NCBI GenBank assembly: GCA_031418715.1 | Contig: JANOJL010000049.1 | Coordinates: 62,001 to 126,000, forward strand | DNA length: 64,000 bases | Direction: 5' to 3' | From: JANMDU01 sp031418715 | GTDB taxonomy: Bacteria > Pseudomonadota > Gammaproteobacteria > Burkholderiales > Burkholderiaceae_C | Shown here: positions 32,806 to 41,411 of the stretch, in pieces | How the letters are laid out: the number at the start of each line of letters is the position of its first letter | Numbering within the stretch: position 1 is the stretch's first letter | The notes under the pieces: model-generated | What the model saw: the letters and a program-made list of their open reading frames with translations, nothing else | Databases searched by the model: none | Told to the model about the DNA's origin: nothing | Position numbers and translations under genes: made by a program

Positions 32806-33222
32806 TCAAGCGTGTTCAACGGAAACGAAGCGTGTCTCGCCCGTCTCCACCAGCGTGCGTGTGGCTTGGGTTGAGGCGTAGATCCATAAAATCTTCATGG
32901 GTTGATCAGCCGACATGTTGCGAAAGCGATGCGGCACATTGGGCGGAATCCATGTCGTGTCCAGAGGCTTCAAACTAATTTCTTCGCCTTCAATATCCAG
33001 CGTGGCATGGCCTTCAAGCAGCATCACACTTTCTTCGCAGTTGTGGCTGTGGAATGCGATGGCTGCACCTGCTGCGAATTCAGTGATGCCATTGATGAAA
33101 CCAGTAGCGCCAATGGCAGGTGTCACTAAGGGCGTGGTGCATGCGCCACCGCCTCGGTCATGGCTTTTGATGTGATCGGGTTTAAGCACCACAGGGCGAC
33201 GTGTAGAAGTTGTATTTGTCAT
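32806..33222 (-). CDS. Cupin-domain protein
   Basis: A 138-aa single-cupin protein: motif 1 IAFHSHNCEESVMLLEGHAT (H-x-H-x(n)-E-x(n)-G) and motif 2 TTWIPPNVPHRFRNMS. Metal-binding residues are all present. Its size is too small for a bicupin ring-cleavage dioxygenase; possibly a small sugar-acid or ring-acid handling enzyme. Between VOC and ALDH genes in the operon. Confidence 0.85.
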   Translation of the reverse strand: MTNTTSTRRPVVLKPDHIKSHDRGGGACTTPLVTPAIGATGFINGITEFAAGAAIAFHSHNCEESVMLLEGHATLDIEGEEISLKPLDTTWIPPNVPHRFRNMSADQPMKILWIYASTQATRTLVETGETRFVSVEHA

Positions 33223-33237
33223 GTGAGTTTCTTTCAA

Positions 33238-34623
33238 TCAGGGTTTGACGGGGCCAGTCCAGACCGTTTTAATATTGGTAAATTCATGCAAGCCGAGCGA
33301 GCCTAGCTCTCGACCGTAGCCCGATTGCTTGATGCCACCAAAGGGCAAGCGCGGGTCTGAGGCGACTGTGCCGTTAACAAACACAGCGCCTGCTTCGATT
33401 TGTCGCGTTAATTGCCGTGCGCGCTCTAAGTCGCCTGTCCACAGTGCTGCGCCCAAGCCAAACTCTGTGGCGTTAGCCACAGCAATCGCTTCATGCGGTG
33501 ATTTCACGCGGATGATGGCAGCAACGGGGCCAAAGGTCTCTTCCTTGGCAACGGTCATGTCTGGGCCGACGTGATCAAACACGGTCGGCTCGTAGAAGGC
33601 GCCCGCGCCTAGCATCGGTTTGCCGCCCATGCGCAGTTGCGCACCTTGCGCTACGCTAGCCAACACCTGCGCATGCAATTCATCGCGCAAGCTGCGCCGC
33701 GCCATGCTTGCGATTTGTGTGGATGAATCCAGCGGGTCGCCTACCTTCATCTTTCGCGCTGCCTCACAAAAAGCATCAGAAAAATCTTGCGCAATTTTTT
33801 CTTCCACGATAAATCGTTTGGCAGAAATGCAGCTTTGCCCGGTGTTGTGAAAGCGCGCTTTAGCGGCCATGGCAGCAGCCAGTGCAATATTGGCATCGGC
33901 CAACACAATAAAGGGATCTGATCCACCCAATTCCAACACCTGCTTTTTTAAGGCCTGCCCGGCCTGCGATGCAATGCTGCGGCCCACCGGCGTGGAGCCT
34001 GTGAAAGTGACGGCATGAATACGTGAATCGGCGATCAGTCCCGCCACAGATTTTGAGTCGGTGAGTAAGGTGGTGAACAAGCCAGCGGGCAAGCCTGCTT
34101 TGACAAAAACTTCTTGCAGCGCTAAGGCGCATTGGGGCACATTGCTCGCGTGTTTGAGCACCAAGCCATTGCCACCGGCCAACACGGGCGCTGCCGCACG
34201 CATCACTTGCCAAAAAGGATAATTCCAAGGCATGACTGCCAGCACCAAGCCCAGCGGGTCATACACGATGCGGCTGTCTGTGGCGCTGCTGGCCACGATT
34301 TGATCGGCGAGCATGCTGCCCGCGTGGCTTGCATAAAAGTCGAAATTCCAAGCGCACTTTTCTACCTCCGCCAAAGATTCGGTGATCGGCTTGCCAACCT
34401 CCAATGTGATCAAATGAGCGTAGTGCGCAGCATGGGCGCGTAATGTGACAGCAACTTGGCTTAAGTAAGGCAATCGCTCGCTGACGCGCATAGCGGCCCA
34501 TTGCTTTTGCGCTGCGCTAGCCTCTGAGAGTAGGGCGTTGATCTGCGCAGGTGTGTGCGCAGGCAGTTGCATCAGAGCTTGATCGGTGGCCGGATTAAAA
34601 GATTGAATCATCGTCATCGTCAT
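33238..34623 (-). CDS. NAD(P)-dependent aldehyde dehydrogenase (succinate-semialdehyde-type)
   Basis: A 461-aa aldehyde dehydrogenase. The start MTMTMIQSF at 34623 lies 3 bp after the Ldh stop; the frame open upstream covers that gene. Motifs: PWNYPFWQVMRAAAPVLAGG, VTFTGSTPVGRSIA, general base LELGGSDPFIV, nucleophile FHNTGQSCISAKRF, and KEETFGPVAAI. Family similarity is to succinate-semialdehyde dehydrogenases, but the operon context suggests a catabolic aldehyde, exact substrate unknown. Confidence 0.92.
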   Translation of the reverse strand: MTMTMIQSFNPATDQALMQLPAHTPAQINALLSEASAAQKQWAAMRVSERLPYLSQVAVTLRAHAAHYAHLITLEVGKPITESLAEVEKCAWNFDFYASHAGSMLADQIVASSATDSRIVYDPLGLVLAVMPWNYPFWQVMRAAAPVLAGGNGLVLKHASNVPQCALALQEVFVKAGLPAGLFTTLLTDSKSVAGLIADSRIHAVTFTGSTPVGRSIASQAGQALKKQVLELGGSDPFIVLADANIALAAAMAAKARFHNTGQSCISAKRFIVEEKIAQDFSDAFCEAARKMKVGDPLDSSTQIASMARRSLRDELHAQVLASVAQGAQLRMGGKPMLGAGAFYEPTVFDHVGPDMTVAKEETFGPVAAIIRVKSPHEAIAVANATEFGLGAALWTGDLERARQLTRQIEAGAVFVNGTVASDPRLPFGGIKQSGYGRELGSLGLHEFTNIKTVWTGPVKP

Positions 34624-34625
34624 CC

Positions 34626-35702
34626 TTAGGCGGCCTGTGTGTGGATGGTGGCCAAAGGCGCAATGCTCAGTGATTGGGCAAGCTTGTCGAGCGCCTCCAT
34701 CAGGCCAGCAGCTATCGGGATGCCCTCTTTGGCATAGCGCAGGCGCTTCAGATGGCTTTGCTCGCCGGGCAACCAAATACGATCCACGCCGGGCAGGCGA
34801 GCACTATTGCGCAAATCGCGAATCAGTGTGTCGGCAGCTTGCTTAAATGCAGCGGGATCACCAAAGGCTTTGAGATCAATCACCATAATGGCTTGCCCTG
34901 TATTGGTGACGGTTTGAAAGTCTGCGTTGCAGTCAATCACTTCTTTGCCCATCGCTGCGCCGCCTAAAGTGCCCGCCAACAGTCCCACCAACAAGGCCAA
35001 ACCATAGCCCTTATGGCCACCAATCGGCAGTAAGAAGCCTTCTTCCGAACGCTTGGGATCGAGCAAAGGCTTGCCTTCGCGATCAATCATCCAGCCCTCG
35101 GGCATCATCTCGCCGCGCATCGCTTTGGCTTTCACCTTGCCATAGGCCGCAACCGTGGTAGCCATATCGAGCACGATAGGCACTTCACTTCCAGTAGGAA
35201 TGCCCGCAGCAATCGGGTTAGTAGAGAGCAGCATATCCATCCCGCCCCAAGGCGGCATATGGTTGGCATTGCCGACGGCGAAATACAAGCTGAGCATGTC
35301 TTGCGCCACAGGCATGCTCGCGTAAAGTGACGCAGGCCCCGCGTGATTGCTGTAGCGCGTACCAACCCATGCTACGCCTGTTTGGCGCGCCTTCTCGATG
35401 GCAATCTCCACTGCTCTAGAGACCACCAAATGCCCCATGCCATTGTCACCATGCAACACCGCCGTGCCCGCACGCTCCTCCACGATGCGCATCTGCGGGC
35501 GTGTGTTGATGCCGCCTGCTTGGATACGCTTGACGTATTGTGGCAAGCGGATCACGCCATGGCCATCAGAGCCTTGCTGATCGGCTTGCGCCATGAGGCC
35601 AGCGACAGTCAAAGCATCAGCTACAGGAAGGCCGGCCTTTTCTAAACCCCTTGCTATAAAGGCGCGAAGTTGATCAAACGAAACAGTAACAACAGCAGAC
35701 AT
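34626..35702 (-). CDS. Ldh-family (malate/L-lactate type) NAD(P)-dependent dehydrogenase
   Basis: A 358-aa oxidoreductase of the LDH2/MDG family: QADQQGSDGHGVIRLPQY, RYSNHAGPASLYA with the family His, STNPIAAGIPTGSEVPIVLD, FLLPIGGHKGYGLALLVGLL and an EGIPIAAGL tail. The ATG at 35702 is preferred over a GTG 6 bp upstream. Such enzymes oxidise 2-hydroxy acids. It stands between a NMT1-type binding protein and ALDH. Confidence 0.88.
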   Translation of the reverse strand: MSAVVTVSFDQLRAFIARGLEKAGLPVADALTVAGLMAQADQQGSDGHGVIRLPQYVKRIQAGGINTRPQMRIVEERAGTAVLHGDNGMGHLVVSRAVEIAIEKARQTGVAWVGTRYSNHAGPASLYASMPVAQDMLSLYFAVGNANHMPPWGGMDMLLSTNPIAAGIPTGSEVPIVLDMATTVAAYGKVKAKAMRGEMMPEGWMIDREGKPLLDPKRSEEGFLLPIGGHKGYGLALLVGLLAGTLGGAAMGKEVIDCNADFQTVTNTGQAIMVIDLKAFGDPAAFKQAADTLIRDLRNSARLPGVDRIWLPGEQSHLKRLRYAKEGIPIAAGLMEALDKLAQSLSIAPLATIHTQAA

Positions 35703-35721
35703 GGGCACTCAATTCAATTTT

Positions 35722-36762
35722 TTACTGCAATTTAGGCAAATCGCTGAAATACTCTGGAAACTTAGTCTGCACTTTGATGCTGGCATCTTTGTAGAGCAAG
35801 GCATTCATCGGCATAGGTGTTTTGCCGCGCAAGGAAGCCTGCGAGAGCACATCGACTTGCGCTGCTTCAAAGGCCTTTTCTGTCGCGCCAGAGATGCGTG
35901 GATCGTAAGAAATATGCTTGATGCCATTGGTGAGTGCATCGACATTTTGATTTGGAATCTTGGCTGCAAAAATCTTCACCGCCTCGGCGCGATTTTGCCG
36001 TGTGTATTGCGTAGAAGCTGCCAAGCCCGCAGCGAAGCGCTCAATCAGATCTGCTTGGTTTTGAATCGTGGGCACTCGTGCTGTCGTGATCATCAAATAC
36101 GACAAATAACCACCGCCGCGCTTGACTTCATACGCATCCTGCACGCCGCTAAGCACCATAGAATTGAGCGGCTCTAAGGAGGCAATCGCATCCACTTTGC
36201 CGCTTTGTAGCGCTTCGATCAATGCAGGCGCAGACTGTGGTGTGTTGACAATCGTGATGTCGGTCTCGCTCAGGCCCGCTTTCGCTGCGGCAATTTTGAT
36301 GTATTCATGGGGCGTCTGGCCAAGTTGCACCGCAACTTTTTTGCCTTTTAAATCTTCGATCTTGCCCGGACGTATGCCACTGCCTTTTTTGCTGATGATC
36401 GCCAAGGCTTCATCTGCGTTGCTACGCGTAGCATCATTCATGATTAAGCCAACCACCTGCCAAGCATCCCCTTCATGACGCGCCTTGATGAAAGTCGTGA
36501 CACTCATGTTGCCTACATCAACTTCATTGCCGCGCATGGCTGAGACCATTTGATCGCCGCTGTTGACGACTTTGAGTTGAAGCTCAATGCCATGCTTGGC
36601 AAACAGTCCCTTTTCAGCACCCACCAAGATAGGCAAGTGTCCCAGGTTTGCGCCGAGCACAATACTCACAGGTACGGGTTTGGGTGGTGTAGGGGTGGCG
36701 CAACCCATGACAACAGCGATTGCAACACTGCCCATAGCGAGTTTCAAAAACAGGCGTTTCAT
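35722..36762 (-). CDS. NMT1/SsuA-type ABC solute-binding lipoprotein
   Basis: A 346-aa lipoprotein (signal MKRLFLKLAMGSVAIAVVMG then Cys21) of the nitrate/taurine/thiamine-precursor binding family: GANLGHLPILVGAEKGLFAKHG, SAMRGNEVDVGNMSVTTFIK, QLGQTPHEYIKIAAAKAGL, GKVDAIASLEPLNSMVL (each in part). No ABC permease or ATPase is beside it. One of three unrelated binding proteins in this operon. Confidence 0.88.
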   Translation of the reverse strand: MKRLFLKLAMGSVAIAVVMGCATPTPPKPVPVSIVLGANLGHLPILVGAEKGLFAKHGIELQLKVVNSGDQMVSAMRGNEVDVGNMSVTTFIKARHEGDAWQVVGLIMNDATRSNADEALAIISKKGSGIRPGKIEDLKGKKVAVQLGQTPHEYIKIAAAKAGLSETDITIVNTPQSAPALIEALQSGKVDAIASLEPLNSMVLSGVQDAYEVKRGGGYLSYLMITTARVPTIQNQADLIERFAAGLAASTQYTRQNRAEAVKIFAAKIPNQNVDALTNGIKHISYDPRISGATEKAFEAAQVDVLSQASLRGKTPMPMNALLYKDASIKVQTKFPEYFSDLPKLQ

Positions 36763-36789
36763 AATTGTCTCCTAGTAAAAATGTAAATT

Positions 36790-37203
36790 TCAGCGCTCTG
36801 CGCGGCCAGCCACAACGATTGCAAGCAGAGCCCACATCACCGAATACTCAATCCCCTTCATGTGCCAAAACCAACCATTGCCAGCATTGGCAACAAAAAT
36901 CGTTCCCAGCATGAACACTGCGACCAGCAAGGCCGAAATGCGGGTGAATCGATTGGCCACAATCAGACACCCAACCACGATTTGGAAGAATGCCGCTGCA
37001 ATCACCCACACATTGGCTGGCGCAAGTTTGAAAACATTGCCAAAGACTTCCACTTCTTTGCCGAAATTCAAGAATTTGCCAATGCCATGCGGTATCAGCA
37101 TGCCGCCAACGATCAGTCGCAGCAGCAAATCGCTGCGACTGCCGACCCATTTGCTCAGCACGTCGCCGAGCGCAGAGGGGTTGCTTTGGGTGATGGTATT
37201 CAT
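36790..37203 (-). CDS. DoxX-family membrane protein of the catabolic operon
   Basis: A 137-aa membrane protein with four helices: LLLRLIVGGMLIPHGIGKFL, WVIAAAFFQIVVGCLIVANR, ISALLVAVFMLGTIFVANAG and YSVMWALLAIVVAGRAE. Start MNTITQS at 37203 follows CTTAGGAGAC. DoxX proteins pair with redox enzymes; the cytochrome c gene is 31 bp upstream. Distinct from the bufferin DoxX. Confidence 0.86.
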   Translation of the reverse strand: MNTITQSNPSALGDVLSKWVGSRSDLLLRLIVGGMLIPHGIGKFLNFGKEVEVFGNVFKLAPANVWVIAAAFFQIVVGCLIVANRFTRISALLVAVFMLGTIFVANAGNGWFWHMKGIEYSVMWALLAIVVAGRAER

Positions 37204-37234
37204 GGGAAAGTCTCCTAAGGTTGTTGTGAAAAAA

Positions 37235-38203
37235 TCAAGGAGCCAAGCTGCCGAGATAGGCGGCAATGGCGGTGATGTCTGCCTCTTGCAGATTGGCGAC
37301 TACAGGTTGCATTTGCGCGGCATGTATTCCTTTACGCGAGCCTGTCTTGAAAGCAAACATTTGTCGTACGGTGTACAAAGGTGAAACGCCTGCAATACGC
37401 GGCACATCACCCGCGCCTTTGAGGTTGGCGCCATGACAGGCCACACACATCACCGTTTTGCCCGCGCCTTGCACAACCAGCTCTTTGCCTTTAGCCAAAC
37501 TACCGATAGGTACATAGGCCGTGAAGCCAGCGTAAGGATCACGCAACAACACGCGCTCTGGCTCTTGCGGAAACTCTGCAATGCGATCGCCTAACGGTTC
37601 AGAGCCTCCTTCTGATGAAGGCAAGCGCTTGCGGCTCCTATTGAAGTAGCTTTTGGGAATGGAATCCGTCTCTACAACCTTGACCCATGCAATGGGCTTG
37701 ATCTTGGCAAACCATTGCGCTGCTTCCTCAACATCCTTGTCACTCAAGGCTTGTGACATGGCTGTCATCCATACTTTGTCAGTGCGGTTACCGGAACGGT
37801 AATCTTGTATTTGCCGCTTGAAGTATTCGACGGACAAGCCAGAGATATGTCCCGATTCTGGATGGCCCTGCCCACTGCTGAGGTGACAAGCAGCGCATGC
37901 ACGTACGCCAGGCGCAGCGCCGTACTGCACTACGCGCGGCATACCCACGTTGTGCTCAGGAAACCAGATAGGCGGCTCGAATAAGTTATCAATCTCTTTG
38001 AGCTGGTAGGTCAGCGCACTATCCGGGACGCGCGCTTTGATGTTGCCATCGCGTGCGGGTGGTTGCACTTTATCAGCTACCGGATACGCCCAAACTGGAC
38101 CACCTTCAGCTCTAGCTAAGGCGCTCGTAAAAGTAGCCGTGATCACGACCAAGGTGACCAAGGCTTGACGCAATAGCCAAAATTCTTGCGGTCTTTTTCT
38201 CAT
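37235..38203 (-). CDS. Diheme cytochrome c
   Basis: A 322-aa exported cytochrome with two CxxCH heme sites, CAACH (Cys103-His107) and CVACH (Cys253-His257), in two class-I domains (SGLSVEYFKRQIQDYRSG and VSPLYTVRQMFAFKTGSRKG, where Tyr/Met-rich segments provide the distal ligand). Signal peptide up to ARAEGG. The ATG at 38203 follows AGGAGAACTG and is preferred over one 15 bp upstream. First gene of the operon; it is a likely electron acceptor for a periplasmic dehydrogenase not seen here. Confidence 0.92.
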   Translation of the reverse strand: MRKRPQEFWLLRQALVTLVVITATFTSALARAEGGPVWAYPVADKVQPPARDGNIKARVPDSALTYQLKEIDNLFEPPIWFPEHNVGMPRVVQYGAAPGVRACAACHLSSGQGHPESGHISGLSVEYFKRQIQDYRSGNRTDKVWMTAMSQALSDKDVEEAAQWFAKIKPIAWVKVVETDSIPKSYFNRSRKRLPSSEGGSEPLGDRIAEFPQEPERVLLRDPYAGFTAYVPIGSLAKGKELVVQGAGKTVMCVACHGANLKGAGDVPRIAGVSPLYTVRQMFAFKTGSRKGIHAAQMQPVVANLQEADITAIAAYLGSLAP

Positions 38204-38392
38204 CAGTTCTCCTAGCAAACACCATGTTGCAATTTGATAGATCGAACTGTAGGTGACGAGCCTTGAATGAAGAAAGACCGCAGTGTCAAAAAGTTGGATA
38301 AAACTACTGCATACGGGTTTCTCTGCCTGAGCAAATTACACTTATCTTGGATTTATGTGTTCTGTTTATCAGCAGATCTGCACAGCTGGCAT

Positions 38393-38629
38393 TTATTTGA
38401 AGGGATTGGCCAAAGCAAACCACATACCGATTCCCGTGGCAATGATGAATGCACCATCGAGCACGCCCACGAGCAGGAAGACCTTGTTTTGCAGCGGCTC
38501 CATCATCTCCGGCTGGCGACTGGCCGCTTCGAGGTATTTGGAGCCCATGATGCCAATGCCAATGCACGAGCCAATCGCGCCCAGGCCAATCATGTGACCG
38601 ACAGCGAGGGGAAGAAGGTTGATGTCCAT
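38393..38629 (-). CDS. Orphan F0F1 ATP synthase c-subunit paralogue
   Basis: A 78-aa two-helix protein with the full c-subunit pattern: GLGAIGSCIGIGIMGSKYLE, the RQP loop (residues 38-40) and the proton-binding Asp58 in VGVLDGAFIIATGIGMWFA. In genomes of this group atpE lies in the atp operon; here no other atp gene lies nearby. It resembles a genuine ring subunit, so it may be a duplicated or displaced copy. A hypothetical membrane gene of 95 aa precedes it by 27 bp. Confidence 0.88.
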   Translation of the reverse strand: MDINLLPLAVGHMIGLGAIGSCIGIGIMGSKYLEAASRQPEMMEPLQNKVFLLVGVLDGAFIIATGIGMWFALANPFK

Positions 38630-38656
38630 GGTGCTTCCTTGATTGAAAAATGACGC

Positions 38657-38944
38657 TCAAGCTTTGTGCTTGGCGGTGATGAAATAGAGCAGCGGGCCAA
38701 ACGAGCCGCAGGTGATCGAGAAAATCGCCCAAGGCCAGAAGGAGCGGCCAGTCGCTTTGGCATCGCGATAGATGAACACCAGCAGCAAGCATAAGACGAT
38801 TGCAATATCCGTAAAGATTTGCCAACTGGCTGGATGTCTCGTGAAAAATAACAGAAACGCCAGTAAGCCGCCTGAGAAATGGACGGCATAGGCCGTGAGC
38901 AGGGTAAACGGCAGCAGCACAGCGAGGAGGAGCATTCGATTCAT
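38657..38944 (-). CDS. Small three-helix membrane protein (DUF2834-like)
   Basis: A 95-aa membrane protein: MNRMLLLAVLLPFTLLTAYA, IFTDIAIVLCLLLVFIYRDA and FWPWAIFSITCGSFGPLLYF. The RDAKATGRSFWPW and GSFGPLLY pattern is shared with DUF2834-type proteins of proteobacteria (recalled, not searched). Start at 38944; the open frame upstream overlaps the divergent regulator. Unknown function; adjacent to the orphan c subunit on the same strand. Confidence 0.72.
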   Translation of the reverse strand: MNRMLLLAVLLPFTLLTAYAVHFSGGLLAFLLFFTRHPASWQIFTDIAIVLCLLLVFIYRDAKATGRSFWPWAIFSITCGSFGPLLYFITAKHKA

Positions 38945-39046
38945 GAGGATTCCTTTCAAAGTGCCTCTACTTTGCGTGAGATGTTGAATCGCCGCAATTA
39001 CTTGGCAGGTAATTGCGTTGCCGCCAAGCTGTGATTGAATGACGGT

Positions 39047-39850
39047 ATGGAAACCGCCAGCCCCACGCTTCGAGACACCTTGCAAACCGCGCGTAAAACC
39101 ATGCGCATCAGCCAGCTTGAATTGGCCTTGCGCATAGGCGTGAGCCAGCGGCATGTGAGCTTTGTGGAAAGTGGCCGCGCACAGCCCAGCCGCGAGCTGC
39201 TGCTTGCTTGGTTGCAAGAGCTGCAAGCGCCGCTGGCGCTGCGCAATGTGGCCTTGCAGCAAGCCGGTTTTGCGCCCGTGTATCGCGGTAGCGAGCTAGG
39301 CGATACCGTGCTCGCCCCGGTGCGCGAAGCGCTCAGCCGCCTGTTGGAGGCGCATGATCCGATGCCTGCGATGGTGATGGATGCTGCGTGGAACGTGCTG
39401 CAAATGAATCGCGGCGCGCAATGGATGGCCACGGCGCTCATGCCCTGGATGGCGCAGCTTCCCCCCGGCCAGCCGATCAATCTGCTCGATGCGATGCTGC
39501 ACCCCGAAGGCATGATGCGCAAGATTACCAACCTTGAGGAAGTCGCGCCCGCCATCCTCGCGCATCTGCGAGACGATGCCAGCGTGATGCCAGAAATCGC
39601 CCCTCGCGTCGAGCTGCTCGCCGCGCAGTTTCAGCAGCGTTTGGGTAAAAAAACTTTGGCGCAGTGGCCAAGACAAATGGCTCCTGTGCTCACCACCCGC
39701 TTTGCGACTCAATATGGGGAGCTGGCTTTCTTCAGCATGTTTTCTACGTTTGGTACGCCGCAAGACATCACGCTCGCATCGCTGCGCGTGGAGCATGTGT
39801 TTGTGGCGGATGAAGCGACGCGTGCTGTGGTGATGGCAAATGTGCGGTAG
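39047..39850 (+). CDS. XRE-family regulator with MmyB-like ligand domain
   Basis: A 267-aa protein. HTH at 10-60: LRDTLQTARKTMRISQLELA, IGVSQRHVSFVESGRAQPSR. A C-terminal domain of the MmyB/MLTR type follows: PMPAMVMDAAWNVLQMNRGA, FFSMFSTFGTPQDITLASLRVEHVFVADE (in part). Start at 39047 or 39035. Divergent from the DUF2834-like gene and likely regulates it; ligand unknown. Confidence 0.88.
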   Translation: METASPTLRDTLQTARKTMRISQLELALRIGVSQRHVSFVESGRAQPSRELLLAWLQELQAPLALRNVALQQAGFAPVYRGSELGDTVLAPVREALSRLLEAHDPMPAMVMDAAWNVLQMNRGAQWMATALMPWMAQLPPGQPINLLDAMLHPEGMMRKITNLEEVAPAILAHLRDDASVMPEIAPRVELLAAQFQQRLGKKTLAQWPRQMAPVLTTRFATQYGELAFFSMFSTFGTPQDITLASLRVEHVFVADEATRAVVMANVR

Positions 39851-39877
39851 CTACGGGCGGCCAATACTGATTGGCGT

Positions 39878-40144
39878 TTAATCGTAATGCGTCCACATGC
39901 GCAAAATGCGCACAGTCTTGAGGTCAATGAACACCTCATACACCAAGCGATGCTGAATGTTGATACGACGCGAATACGCACCCGCAAGATCACCCACCAG
40001 TTTCTCAAAAGGCGGCGGGTTTTGAAATGGATTGACTGCGAGTACGGCCAGCAGCTCTAGCGCCTTGGGCTTGAGGCCGCTGGCAGCGAGTTTCTTGGCA
40101 TCCTTGAGTGCTTGCTTGGCAAACACAATCTTCCAACTCACCAC
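39878..40144 (-). CDS. yoeB: YoeB/Txe-type mRNA-interferase toxin
   Basis: An 88-aa RelE-superfamily toxin: FAKQALKDAKKLAASGLKPK, PFEKLVGDLAGAYSRRIN, QHRLVYEV and the terminal ILRMWTHYD, with the SRRIN/HRLVY catalytic residues of YoeB. Starts with GTG overlapping the antitoxin stop by 7 bp. Cleaves mRNA on the ribosome in related systems. Confidence 0.93.
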   Translation of the reverse strand: MVSWKIVFAKQALKDAKKLAASGLKPKALELLAVLAVNPFQNPPPFEKLVGDLAGAYSRRINIQHRLVYEVFIDLKTVRILRMWTHYD

Positions 40145-40380
40145 TTCACAGCCTTCGCGCTCTTAGCCAATGGCTCAGCCATACCCGCCTTGATAGATTC
40201 GCGCATGCCGGGAACAGACAGCAGATAAAGCGTCTCTTGAATCGCGCTCCAATCCTCGGCAGACAGCAACACCGCGTCTGAACGCTTGCCGGAAATGATG
40301 ATTGGCTGATGCGATGCAGCGGTCTCGTCCATGATCCGATAGAGATTGGCGCGGGCTTCGCTGGCGGTGAGGGTTTGCAT
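40138..40380 (-). CDS. yefM: YefM-type antitoxin
   Basis: An 80-aa Phd/YefM antitoxin: MQTLTASEARANLYRIMDET, QPIIISGKRSDAVLLSAEDWSAIQ (in part). DNA-binding N terminus and a disordered C terminus that wraps the toxin. Start at 40380. It precedes yoeB, the normal order, with a palindromic operator upstream. Confidence 0.93.
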   Translation of the reverse strand: MQTLTASEARANLYRIMDETAASHQPIIISGKRSDAVLLSAEDWSAIQETLYLLSVPGMRESIKAGMAEPLAKSAKAVKW

Positions 40381-40403
40381 GTTGACTCCAAGGCTTTCCA
40401 CTG

Positions 40404-40425
40404 ATTATAGTACGCAATTACGTAC
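40404..40425 (-). promoter_or_regulatory. Operator/-10 region of yefM-yoeB
   Basis: Palindrome GTACGCAATTACGTAC at 40410-40425 overlaps the -35/-10 spacer, with a TATAAT -10 box on the minus strand at 40404-40409. It is the expected place for YefM autorepression; the -35 hexamer is weak. Confidence 0.45.
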
Positions 40426-40601
40426 GTTATACTTGATTCAGAATTTAAGCAACTGGAGAGCGGCCACGTCTGCGCTTGGGCTGTCCCACTGCGCGAATGT
40501 CCTCCGCCGGCTACGCCGTCTCCCCCTTTATTTCGCTTCGTGAGACAACCCAATCACAGGCGAGGCCTATTGGGATACTAAGAAGGTATTGGCTAAGCGC
40601 A

Positions 40602-41144
40602 TTAGTCAGATTCAGGTAGACCAAGTGCTTCTCGCGTGTATTGCGGCCTATCCTCAGACAAAATAGAGATTTGGTTTCCATGCATCCACAAGCCGACCCA
40701 AGCGGGAAGTTTAACGAACGAAGGAGGCGGTAGGGTAGGGCCAGCCCTGCGGGTGTGCCAAGTAGTAATGCCCTGCGCAAACTGCACTGTTGCTATGCCG
40801 TGGACTCGTGCAAACTCCAGCGCACCCGATTGAAAGCCTGCAATCGAAAAAACCATGGCTTTTTGTGAGCCAGTTGATTGGAGTTTCTGTAGAAGCGCTT
40901 GAAGATCATGCCGCTCAGTCCTACGGCTCTCGTGCTTGCACTCCACGAGAACGGTGAACTTCGCTCCTAAAGCAGCGAACCTTGCAACGACATCTATGAC
41001 GTACTCGCCATCAACACCTTTGATCTTTTGAAGGTGGATTGATTCATATTCGACTAAATCAGATCCCGCTGCGTCAAGTATTGTCTTGACTGCACGTTCA
41101 TATTCTTCGGGCGGAATCGGAGGAGGAAGCGTCGAAGGAATCAT
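40602..41144 (-). CDS. Mrr-like restriction endonuclease-fold protein
   Basis: A 180-aa protein with a PD-(D/E)xK fold: VDGEYVIDVVARF then FTVLVECKHESRR (D...ExK in ECKH), QDLQALLQKL and AMVFSIAGFQSGALEFARVHGI, typical of Mrr-cat domains. No methylase is adjacent, so it may be a type IV-like or solitary nuclease. A C-terminal ~50-residue part is unassigned. Confidence 0.75.
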   Translation of the reverse strand: MIPSTLPPPIPPEEYERAVKTILDAAGSDLVEYESIHLQKIKGVDGEYVIDVVARFAALGAKFTVLVECKHESRRTERHDLQALLQKLQSTGSQKAMVFSIAGFQSGALEFARVHGIATVQFAQGITTWHTRRAGPTLPPPSFVKLPAWVGLWMHGNQISILSEDRPQYTREALGLPESD

Positions 41145-41392
41145 TTGCGGAGCATTTTGTATTCAACTGTAGTCTATATTGAGCGCGTAGTGTGGCTTTG
41201 AAAGTGCCAGTCACGATTGAAGCGGAGAGCGTTGGGTAGTTGGATTGGAAATTTTTTTGGAAGGCGCGCGGAGACCACCTTTAATTTCCCGATGCCGCCA
41301 TCGCGTGTGTTTTCAAAAAAGTTTACGAGACGACTGCCCAGCGCTAGGCCGCAGGTACAACTGGTGGAGCTAAATGGCTTGTCAGCCAAGAC

Positions 41393-41411
41393 CCTTCGAC
41401 AAGCTCAGGCT
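41393..41411 (-). repeat. REP-like palindromic sequence at the purL stop codon
   Basis: CCTTCGACAAGCTCAGG matches a short palindrome core that recurs in many proteobacterial REP-type elements (recalled). Here it forms the last codons and TGA of purL. Confidence 0.4.
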
